Shown here piece by piece: positions 28,761 through 36,886 of a stretch of DNA of 64,000 nt. The notes beneath the pieces were generated by a model. The model ran no database searches. It had not been told where the DNA came from and saw only the letters and a program-made list of their open reading frames with translations. Each line of letters begins with the position of its first letter. Position 1 is the stretch's first letter. Both the position numbers and the translations under genes were made by a program. Source of the stretch: Agarilytica rhodophyticola (GTDB lineage Bacteria > Pseudomonadota > Gammaproteobacteria > Pseudomonadales > Cellvibrionaceae); contig NZ_CP020038.1 in NCBI RefSeq assembly GCF_002157225.2, positions 5,176,501 through 5,240,500 of the forward strand, in the 5' to 3' direction.

Positions 28761-29621
28761 TTAAAGTACTATTTCACTACTTAGCCGTCGATACTGCTGT
28801 TCTTTAAACTCCTTAAAACCAGGTATTATATTGCATATTCTCTCCCAGTTTGGGTTTTCAGATTTGTTGAATCTGCTGGCTGAATCAACCGTGGATGTCG
28901 TTATTTCCGGATCACAATGGTAGACTTTAATATCTGAAGAATAACAAGCGCGAGAATCAAATTTCGTTATATAGCGAAATGCAAAATCGATATCTTCATA
29001 TCCCCAGTAGCCATCAAATCTTTCGTCAAAACCACCTATAGATAATGCTTTATCTTTTTGAAAAACAGTATTACAGCCTAGGAAGTAAGACCAGGGATGA
29101 GGAATATTTGGCAGCTTATCCATTGCTGGTAAACGCCTGTCTTTAGCTAAGCCATAGTTAGAAGGGCTTCCAATTTTAGGTAAAGATTCAATCTCACTAT
29201 GACTACTAACAACCATATCTTCGCTTACAAGGTTTTGTTGAATAAAACATCTCTCACCAGTGAAAATAGCATTATCATGACCAACAGAAGAGACCGCTTC
29301 TTTCAATTTTTGTATATAGTCCGGGCATAACAGGCAATCAGAGTCCAGAGTTATAACCCAGGGATATTGAGCTAAATTCAAACCTAAGTTTCTTGCTTTA
29401 GCAAGAGCGTAGGTACTATCGAGTTTTGGTTGTTTAAGCAGATATAAAGGGATTTTATCAAAATATTTATAATAAGCTTCTTCTATCACACCACTATCAG
29501 AATTGTTATCAATAAGAAGCACCTCAAAATCAATATTGCTAGATTTTTGAGAGATAAAACTTGACAGAACTTTTTTTAGTAAAGGAGTTTGATTGAAACA
29601 AGGAATGATGAAGGAGAACAT
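28761..29621 (-). CDS. GT2 family glycosyltransferase with galactosyltransferase-like C-terminal domain
   Basis: A 286-aa GT-A enzyme. The nucleotide-sugar fold starts FSFIIPCFNQTPLLKKVL, with VLLIDNNSDSG and the metal-binding DSDCLLCPDY. The C-terminal part has GGFDERFDGYWGYEDIDFAFR, the acceptor/catalytic motif (W-G-x-E-D) of the glyco-transf-7C group. No membrane helix. It ends one base before the HAD gene and starts one base after the aroE-like stop, so translation is likely coupled. Acceptor unknown. Confidence 0.88.
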   Translation of the reverse strand: MFSFIIPCFNQTPLLKKVLSSFISQKSSNIDFEVLLIDNNSDSGVIEEAYYKYFDKIPLYLLKQPKLDSTYALAKARNLGLNLAQYPWVITLDSDCLLCPDYIQKLKEAVSSVGHDNAIFTGERCFIQQNLVSEDMVVSSHSEIESLPKIGSPSNYGLAKDRRLPAMDKLPNIPHPWSYFLGCNTVFQKDKALSIGGFDERFDGYWGYEDIDFAFRYITKFDSRACYSSDIKVYHCDPEITTSTVDSASRFNKSENPNWERICNIIPGFKEFKEQQYRRLSSEIVL

Positions 29622-30512
29622 TTATTTCCCCTCACACAACATATTGTGTGACATCGCTTCGTTGAATTCCGTATCATTCATTTTTTTTACTAAAATGCGA
29701 TCTGCAAGTTCCTTAATAGCTGAACGGCTTTCCATCTCGGGCAAACCTAGCTTTTCAAGAAATATTTTTCCTTGCTCCACTAACATACCAACTCCGCTGT
29801 GCACATAAGATGCCTTCTTAACTTTAGCCCATTTTGAAAATACCGTATCCCCTGCTTTGTAAACTACGTCATAGCATAGGCAATCGCTCTTCAATCTATC
29901 AGGCAAGCCTTGCGGCAAGTCTTCTCTGAGGCTCGCTGAAGTTGCATTAACAATACAATCAAAATGCATCTTTTTAGCTTCAGCTTCTTCTATGATCGAT
30001 ATTTTATCTTGGTTAGAGAAGCTTGACGCTAAGTTTTTTGCTCTATCAGTACTGCGATTACAAATAAAAACATGCTCAATAGAAGTATGCAATAAAGATG
30101 AAAGAATACCCTTTGCCGCGCCACCTGCACCTAATAACAAACAGGTTTTATTTTTGAAGTCATAACCTATGTTTTCCTGGCAATCGTGCACCATACCCCG
30201 ACCATCGGTGTTATCACCACAAATTAAACCTGTATCAGTTAATGTTAAACAGTTAACGGATTTTGCTTTGGCCGCGTGTTCGGTAAGTACATCACACATC
30301 TCATAAGCCTTTTCCTTAAAAGGGACGGTTATCACTAAACCATCCTTAGGCGTCTCGCATTTAAGATATTTATTAACTTCATCATAAAAGTGCACTTCTT
30401 CAGTATGAACTCGTTCTACAACAACATTTTTTTTAACTTGTTGACCGAGAAATTGATAAATTTCTGGCAACTTAGAGTGAGAAACAGGATTACCGATAAG
30501 AGCTAGCTGCAT
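29622..30512 (-). CDS. Shikimate dehydrogenase-like protein (AroE family)
   Basis: A 296-aa protein with the AroE layout: substrate motif GNPVSHSKLPEIY, ITVPFKEKAYEMC with the catalytic Lys, GDNTDGRGM with the catalytic Asp, the NADP Rossmann loop LLGAGGAAKGILSSLL followed by CNRSTDR, and GVGMLVEQGKIFLEKL at the C-terminus. The usual N of NVTxPFK is Ile, and the C-terminus is about 20 residues longer than usual. Its location between a MATE exporter and glycosyltransferases suggests a pathway-specific paralogue rather than the housekeeping aroE, but that is inference. Confidence 0.85.
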   Translation of the reverse strand: MQLALIGNPVSHSKLPEIYQFLGQQVKKNVVVERVHTEEVHFYDEVNKYLKCETPKDGLVITVPFKEKAYEMCDVLTEHAAKAKSVNCLTLTDTGLICGDNTDGRGMVHDCQENIGYDFKNKTCLLLGAGGAAKGILSSLLHTSIEHVFICNRSTDRAKNLASSFSNQDKISIIEEAEAKKMHFDCIVNATSASLREDLPQGLPDRLKSDCLCYDVVYKAGDTVFSKWAKVKKASYVHSGVGMLVEQGKIFLEKLGLPEMESRSAIKELADRILVKKMNDTEFNEAMSHNMLCEGK

Positions 30513-30529
30513 ATATGCCTCCTAAGATA

Positions 30530-31873
30530 TTATTGATTTGCTAACGTTAAATTTCTTAACCACCTTTTACTTAAAAATCTAAGGCCAAATATAAAGACTT
30601 TTACAAATTCTTCTAAATAGGAAAATAAAACAACAATAAAAAGCGAATACCCAGATATAGCGACAAAATACATTGTTGGAATACCGATTAGCCACATACC
30701 AACAAAATCGCCAATCATACAAAACTTATTATCTCCACCAGAATGCAAAATACCGAAACCAAGTGTCATATTTAACACCCTCACCCATACTAGCAGACTA
30801 ACTATAGAAAATATGGAAGGCACAACATTAGAAAAATTAAGGCCATCTGGATATATGCTTTCTAACAAAATGCTCTGAAAAACATAAAGTAATACGCCAA
30901 TAAAAATAGCGCCAAAACATGCACAAAAAATAAATTTAAATGCATAGTCATAAGCTTGTTTAAAGTTACTTGCGCCAAGATGATTTCCTACCATAATATT
31001 ACATGCTGAAGAGAGGCCAAAAAACAAGGCAATTAGCATGCTTTCTATAGGTAAGAAAAAACTAACTATCGCGAGAGCTTCAGTACCTAAAATCCCGTAT
31101 ATAAGATGGTATGTTAAGTTTCCAGCCGCCCACAACCCAAAGCTAGCAGCCATTGGCAATGCGACTTTTAAAAAACCACCCCAATGAGGGTAATTTATAA
31201 TACTTAAAAAGTCCTTAAGTTTCGGCAAACAAAAGTGTTGTACCAAATTCAGGTAATAGAGAATGACAAAAGCATGAAACATACGTGCTAGTAAAGTAGC
31301 AATAGCTGCTCCTTCGACCCCTAGTGGGGCGATACCCATGCCACCGTTAATAAGCCAATAATTTAAGATAATATTTAGAAAGATAGATAATGCACTAAAA
31401 ACAAGAGGCAATTTCACCTGATGATTTGCTCTCATAGTATTTTCTATAGCAGCTATAAAACTTAGAAAAAAAAGTGACGGCAACGTAAACCTTAAGTAAT
31501 TAGAAATATGACTAACTAAAGTAACATCATCAAATAAGAAAGATAGGATATCCGAGCTGTTAAAAATTAGAAACGTACACGAAGGAAACAGAAAGCCCCA
31601 ACTTAATAAAAGCCCCATTACCACTATCTTACTAAGCTTTTCATACTTCTTAGCACCTATATACTGTGATGACAAAATGCCAACAGCCCCCACCAAACCG
31701 AGAATTATGACGCTAAAAAATAATTGTATGCGGTTACCCAAACCTACACCAGCTATCGCTTCATTACTTAAATGACCAATCATCAAAATATCGACCACAC
31801 TAAGTAGAGTGATCATGATTTGCTGCAGAGAAATTGGCCAAGCAATAGAAAAAAATTTTCTGAAAAAAAACAT
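30530..31873 (-). CDS. MATE family efflux transporter
   Basis: A 447-aa inner-membrane protein with about 12 TM helices in two related halves. It opens with FSIAWPISLQQIMITLLSVVDILMIGHLS and GLGNRIQLFF, and the second half repeats this as VALPMAASFGLWA and MVGNHLGASN, the MATE pattern. MATE proteins export organic cations, flavin or natural products using Na+ or H+ gradients. It is the first gene of the five-gene operon, 17 bases before aroE, consistent with export of the pathway product. Confidence 0.9.
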   Translation of the reverse strand: MFFFRKFFSIAWPISLQQIMITLLSVVDILMIGHLSNEAIAGVGLGNRIQLFFSVIILGLVGAVGILSSQYIGAKKYEKLSKIVVMGLLLSWGFLFPSCTFLIFNSSDILSFLFDDVTLVSHISNYLRFTLPSLFFLSFIAAIENTMRANHQVKLPLVFSALSIFLNIILNYWLINGGMGIAPLGVEGAAIATLLARMFHAFVILYYLNLVQHFCLPKLKDFLSIINYPHWGGFLKVALPMAASFGLWAAGNLTYHLIYGILGTEALAIVSFFLPIESMLIALFFGLSSACNIMVGNHLGASNFKQAYDYAFKFIFCACFGAIFIGVLLYVFQSILLESIYPDGLNFSNVVPSIFSIVSLLVWVRVLNMTLGFGILHSGGDNKFCMIGDFVGMWLIGIPTMYFVAISGYSLFIVVLFSYLEEFVKVFIFGLRFLSKRWLRNLTLANQ

Positions 31874-33591
31874 ACGAGCTCAAATAAAGTATTGGCAGTT
31901 ATAATAAAGGAAGAACGGAATGGATTTTAATTATACTACAAACAAAAATAATAAAAATTTATTATGTTTGTTAACACATGAAGTGTCTAAATTCTACTTA
32001 CTTATTCCGACGTTTTTATCAACCACTGTGGCATATAGCAGATCTTAATTATGAAATTAACAAAAAAATAAAAACGTATTTTTTTTAAATTATAGACCGA
32101 TATGAGTATAGACATACTATAAATTTTTGGTACGTAGTATAAGAATTATCATCATTGCCATGAGTTGGCAATTAAACTTATCCACCTCAACATACGGCAC
32201 TACATTCATTGTTATTTTTTGAATTAGTTAACCAATAATGGCATTTATTTTTTAATTTAAAAAATATTTTAATCAGTTTTAAAAGTTACCACACATAATA
32301 ATAGTTAAACTTTTTGTTAAATATAATTAATTTATTTATTTTTGATCGGCATTTTTTATAAACTAGTAAATATATTTTTCCGCATACCCTACCACTTGTA
32401 AACGTCTTCAACTTTTTGATTGCCAACCTTACATCAACAATTACCTCTTTCAAGGCAACAAAAGTCATCTCCTAATTGCTGCTATCTCTGTTACAACAAG
32501 TAAAATATTATTTCCCTGTTTCAGTTGACGCCTCTATTGTTTCAGACAGATCAATTTCATATATAGAAGTTTATTTAATTTCATTTTTGTTAGAGGTTAT
32601 TAGAGTCGTATTTACTAATAGGCATTTGATTTGATAATGATGGTTGATGCGCCTTCTTTAGACAAAGTTCATCAGATCCTATTACGACTTCAAAGCCTTT
32701 TTATTGCTAGGTCTTCCATTTCCATCTCTATATTAATAGTTAATTTTGGTTTATAAATCTCAGAATTTTTCAAAGTCCACACGCACACTATAGTGTTTGT
32801 GTAAGGTGACCTCATCCGATTTAGCCGAATCAATGGCCACTGGGAAGTCAATTAGCATAATATATTCTCTCAACAATAAATCGATAACTTCCCTCTATGC
32901 TTTGCATCCCAAACTACTCTTAGCTCAATGGCTGATAAGAAAGTATGACTTATATCAGACTAATTTTTCATACATTATCTTGTTGTACTAACACTGAGAA
33001 ATTCTGATTTTTAGAAATATTAAAGGTTACCTTATCATCATGAGTATTAAACAAAGATGTGATTGGTTAATAGGGTTTGTACGCTGCTTGTAGCGGCTTG
33101 CAGGATTTTAAGCCTCGATCACTCCATTGGCTGACAAACCAACAAAATTTAGCTGTTCTTCATTCAATGAGGGGGTATTAGGGCTATTTTTACCATGTCG
33201 TTTTCTTACTTTACGTTAAAGCATTCTAGTAGTTCAATTTATGGAACCTAGTTGGGCGCTATATGGTAAAAATTGGAGTGGGAAGAAGTCGGAGTGAAAT
33301 TACGACCTTTCGTTGAAAATTATGATTCTAAGTTTATTCACATTAATATTGAACAATAAAGAGTCAGAAATAACAGTTTTAATAGAAAGTAAGAACAGCT
33401 ACGTCGTTTGAATTAATAGGCAGGATATCATTAACCTACGTAAAATCTATTACTACTATACTTAATTGAAATCTCTAAAGGCCAGTTACTGTATACTCTA
33501 TTTTTCACATATCGAATTCACATACTATTCACGGAAGAAGATTTACACGTCTTGTAAAAACAATTACATTGGGCCAAGAATCTAGATGAAT
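31874..33591. other. AT-rich gap without a supportable gene
   Basis: 1.7 kb between the MATE gene and the methyltransferase. Only short open stretches (60-64 codons at 32286-32468 minus and 32797-32991 plus) of low-complexity composition occur, and I do not accept them. A 12-bp perfect palindrome ACACTATAGTGT lies at 32785-32796. Less AT-rich patches around 33060-33330 contain short open stretches on the minus strand, which may be decayed gene remnants. The promoter of the MATE operon should lie near 31900-32000. Confidence 0.5.
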
Positions 33592-34236
33592 TTATATTCT
33601 TCTATGTACATATACTGTCGCTCTTCCCCAGTGGAATCGCGCTTTAAATTTTCTTTCAACAACGAAATCTGAATCAGAAGCATAATCTAAGATAGAGTAA
33701 CTCACACTCACTAAACGAGCACCTGTAGGGATAGTTTTTAATGCTTCAACTAGTTCTACAATGTATTCATCATGAAGCGACGTGCCATATAAGTAGACTA
33801 GATTAGCATCACTTAAATCTGCCTTGTGCATAAAAGACTGTTTAAACTTAAGGTTTTGTAGAGATAATATATTCTTAACTCTTTGTGCTCTTTTAATGAA
33901 GAAAGGATTAATATCAATACCGATAACACGACAACCAATGAAATGATGTAGCCAAAACATTGTCCTACCTCGCCCACAGCCCAACTCGTATACAGTATCA
34001 TCGGAGCTAATAGCCAATGAGCCTATAACTTGCTTTAACGTTGTAAGCGGTGTTTCACCATAGCATTGTGTTCTATTTTCAGGATAAAGCCGATTATAAT
34101 TATCGCATAGGCTAAAAGGATTACTGACGGCGTATTGCAATAAACAGAGAAAGTCCGTAGCAAAAAATCGAGGATTAGTTAGATAGTAAAAGCAAATACA
34201 TATTCTTTCGTAAAGCTTGAAGGCAGCATTTATCAT
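33592..34236 (-). CDS. Class I SAM-dependent methyltransferase-like protein
   Basis: A 214-aa protein. Start ATG 34236 is chosen because AGGTGAG lies seven bases upstream; the longer in-frame start adds a Cys-rich unlikely leader. The Rossmann core has motif I VYELGCGRGRTMFWL, motif II VIGIDINPFF and a motif with DLSDANLVYLYGT, then a strand-rich end. It resembles small methyltransferases acting on soluble or lipid substrates, with a hydrophobic N-terminal helix (YERICICFYYL). Substrate unknown. It stands alone between long gaps. Confidence 0.75.
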   Translation of the reverse strand: MINAAFKLYERICICFYYLTNPRFFATDFLCLLQYAVSNPFSLCDNYNRLYPENRTQCYGETPLTTLKQVIGSLAISSDDTVYELGCGRGRTMFWLHHFIGCRVIGIDINPFFIKRAQRVKNILSLQNLKFKQSFMHKADLSDANLVYLYGTSLHDEYIVELVEALKTIPTGARLVSVSYSILDYASDSDFVVERKFKARFHWGRATVYVHRRI

Positions 34237-34496
34237 AGTATTCTCACCTAATACATTAATAATGCTAGTTGAAGCCCTAGCACAACACATATGCGACAAA
34301 CTAATAAGTGAGCAGTAAGATGAAGTTGTTCATTTTTTTGGAAAGATATATGAGTATGAAAACATATTTTGGCGTAGATCCAAACTAGCGTTAGCACAAG
34401 CTTATTATTTTTATCTTGATGCCAAAGCGTGTTTCCCCTCTCTCAACCTGGTCGCAAAGTGCCAAAGAGAGCTCTAGAAGTAGATTTGGAGAATGT

Positions 34497-35036
34497 CTAA
34501 AAATTGTGTACGTAAGATACACTAAGGAAATCCAAACCTGGATTTTTAGAATCTAAACCACCATTGGAATAGTGCATATAACGTATTGAGAGCTCTCTCG
34601 AGCGCTCTTTATCTAACCCAATAATTACACCTAGGCGATCTTCAAACTGGTAGTGTGAACCTATATCTTTTCCAGCAAACTTACGGTCATGGACAAGAGA
34701 CGCTCCAATTCCCCCTTCAATAAAAATAGGATGCCGCACACCTTCCCTAGAAAGCCGTTTAACAATGACTGGCGATAAAGAAAGTGCAAAATTGGTTTGA
34801 TGAGAGTTTTCAGCGCCATACTCCCAAAAACTAATACTTCCCTCCCAATAGATGCTAGCCTTACCTATCCACTTAGCAAAGGGAACATGGTTGACTATGG
34901 GCCGATAGGTTAGCCTTAGCCCGGTTATGTCATCACTGCCGTGCAAATAGTCTAAGCCCAGGGATTGCTTTGCTTGCACAGGGTTAAAGGTGCTTAAAAA
35001 AGTAACAACTCCAATAATAAAATATCGTAAAAGCAT
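34497..35036 (-). CDS. PagL-like lipid A 3-O-deacylase / acyloxyacyl hydrolase family
   Basis: A 179-aa outer-membrane beta-barrel protein with a signal peptide (STFNPVQA-KQS). Strand-rich repeats (GLDYLHGSDDITGLRLTYRP, SIYWEGSISFWEYG) lead to the signature IRYMHYSNGGLDSKNPGLDF, containing the His and Ser (H-x-S-N) of the PagL active site, and a C-terminal Phe. PagL removes the 3-O acyl chain from lipid A in the outer membrane. It lies alone; the function is by family. Confidence 0.82.
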   Translation of the reverse strand: MLLRYFIIGVVTFLSTFNPVQAKQSLGLDYLHGSDDITGLRLTYRPIVNHVPFAKWIGKASIYWEGSISFWEYGAENSHQTNFALSLSPVIVKRLSREGVRHPIFIEGGIGASLVHDRKFAGKDIGSHYQFEDRLGVIIGLDKERSRELSIRYMHYSNGGLDSKNPGLDFLSVSYVHNF

Positions 35037-35555
35037 GAGAACTCCATAATCATAAATATATATACCTATATAAATACAATATTTTTTAGATATAGTTCCC
35101 TATTTTAAAAACTCATTAACAACAAGGCTTCCGTTATACTTAACAAACATTCAAGAACTTGCAAAATAGAGATGATCACTTGAGAATTAGATCAAATCGA
35201 TAAGAAAATTCATCTTTTAGTAAACACTGCACTTAAATGAATATTAAATAATAATCGTCTGAGGTCTGGAAAATGGGCTATTGCTCGATATTGAATGGTC
35301 GGCCACTATTACTTACTTTAAAGGGAGCGGACTCGGTCAGTTGGTCGAGGCGGCGATCTGAGACAGAAATGTGCGGGCAAACAAAAATTATTTACCCGCA
35401 TAAAATAGCGATACAATTGACCAATAATGGCTAGCAGTGTTTTCTGTAAATGCCACCAATAGAATTTTACCCTTATCGGTCAAGCACCATTATATTTATT
35501 ACCAAATATTTATTACTAAAGTTCCATATAGAAGTAGCAGTATAAGCTATTCCTA
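35037..35555. other. Non-coding gap with a GC-rich islet and hairpin
   Basis: A 519-bp gap. Most is AT-rich, but 35280-35400 is markedly richer in GC. It ends in a hairpin TGCGGG (35372-35377) / CCCGCA (35395-35400), extended by three A-T pairs after one mismatch. The islet could be a remnant of an inserted element or a small RNA; I cannot tell. Confidence 0.4.
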
Positions 35556-36797
35556 CTACTTTATTTCTATATTGGTAACTCTGATTTCGTCGTTTTTACC
35601 ATTGCCATTAAGGATAACTTTTTTAGCTTTTAAACTGCCAGCTTCTTCTACAGTGACCTCTTCGTCTTCAACAAAGAACTGGTCGAGTCTAATACCAGCT
35701 TTTGCATTATTAGTAACATTGAGCTTTTTAAATGATGCTTTTATCTTACCTTCATCAACTTCGGTAAACTGCATACCTTCATCACCATTTGCATCGATAA
35801 TAGCATTTCTGATCTTCGCTCGGATGTTGCCCTCATCTTCCTCATCTATTTTAATCCCTTCGTCTATATTGCCGATCACATTGATAGAGTTGAAATCTAA
35901 TTGCACATTGCCCTGCCCCTCTTCATCAACATCAAAGCCTTCATCCTGGTTATTATTCACATCGACACCATGTAGAGAAACACTAACATCACCGCCATCT
36001 GCTTCATCAATATCTAGGCCATCATCTAAATCTTCTTGGTTAAATCCTCCATTTTGGTTAATGGTTGAATCTACCATCATCAAATCGACGCCACCGTCAC
36101 CGGCTTCATCAAGCTCTATGCCATCACCACCGTTACTATCAATATGAGAATCAATGATAACCGTAACAATATCACCACCACTGCGCTCGTCTACACGAAC
36201 ACCATCAAAGTCTATAGCGCCGGTGCCATTTGCAATAAAACTAGAATCGCGGATTTCTAGGTCAATACCAATTTCAGAGCCAATATTTCCTTCATCAAAT
36301 TCATCGGCGTTGTCGTCTATATGCAGACCATACAATGCTGAATTTACAATATTGACACCTGTTAGACGTATTGAAATATCGTCTCCTACAGCCTCCTTAG
36401 GAACATTGACTACAATCCCTCTCGTAGCACTGTCTTTAATAGTTAGGTCTTTAATACTAACATCAGAGGCAGTATTAAAAACTAATGTACCATCTTCAGT
36501 AATAGCAGTTAAATCTGGGTCAAGAATAAAACTACCTGCCGCCGAGCCATCGATAACGGTATTTTTACCAATCAATTTTAATGATTGAACGCCACTGTAG
36601 ATAATAGGAGCGGTTAATTTAATTTCGCTATTACTACGAAAGACTATCTTTTTGATGCTGCTGTCATAATTCGCTGCTTCTATGGCACTACGTAAAGAAT
36701 TTTCATCATAAACTTTATTTGCGGAGCCAGAATCAGAGATAGCATTCGCAGATATAAGAGTCATTAACGCTGCTATAATAAATGTTGGTTTGTTCAT
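35556..36797 (-). CDS. Secreted acidic right-handed beta-helix protein
   Basis: A 413-aa protein with a signal peptide (ISANA-ISDSG). The N-terminal part resembles the start of parallel beta-helix proteins (LRSAIEAANYD, VFRSNSEIKL, TVIDGSAAG). From about residue 200 there are at least five repeats of about 27 residues with the pattern D-E/D-G-x3-D/T-E, for example GDGIELDEAGDGG, DDGLDIDEADGGD, DEGFDVDEEGQGN and DEGIKIDEEDEGN, each followed by a strand and a turn ending in Asn. The stacked acidic turns could bind a ladder of Ca2+ ions. The exact function is unknown; a surface or extracellular protein is likely. Confidence 0.75.
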   Translation of the reverse strand: MNKPTFIIAALMTLISANAISDSGSANKVYDENSLRSAIEAANYDSSIKKIVFRSNSEIKLTAPIIYSGVQSLKLIGKNTVIDGSAAGSFILDPDLTAITEDGTLVFNTASDVSIKDLTIKDSATRGIVVNVPKEAVGDDISIRLTGVNIVNSALYGLHIDDNADEFDEGNIGSEIGIDLEIRDSSFIANGTGAIDFDGVRVDERSGGDIVTVIIDSHIDSNGGDGIELDEAGDGGVDLMMVDSTINQNGGFNQEDLDDGLDIDEADGGDVSVSLHGVDVNNNQDEGFDVDEEGQGNVQLDFNSINVIGNIDEGIKIDEEDEGNIRAKIRNAIIDANGDEGMQFTEVDEGKIKASFKKLNVTNNAKAGIRLDQFFVEDEEVTVEEAGSLKAKKVILNGNGKNDEIRVTNIEIK

Positions 36798-36886
36798 AAA
36801 GATTACCTCGATATGGTGAATAAAAAATTGAGGCAGAACAAGTCCTGCCTGTTTGATTTATGGATTAAATTATCTCTTTAAAGGAT

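Noticed and set aside
32286..32468. 60-codon minus-strand ORF in the 1.7-kb gap
   Set aside because: Low-complexity composition, no recognisable motif or convincing ribosome-binding site.
32797..32991. 64-codon plus-strand ORF in the 1.7-kb gap
   Set aside because: No ribosome-binding site or family features; likely chance in AT-rich DNA.
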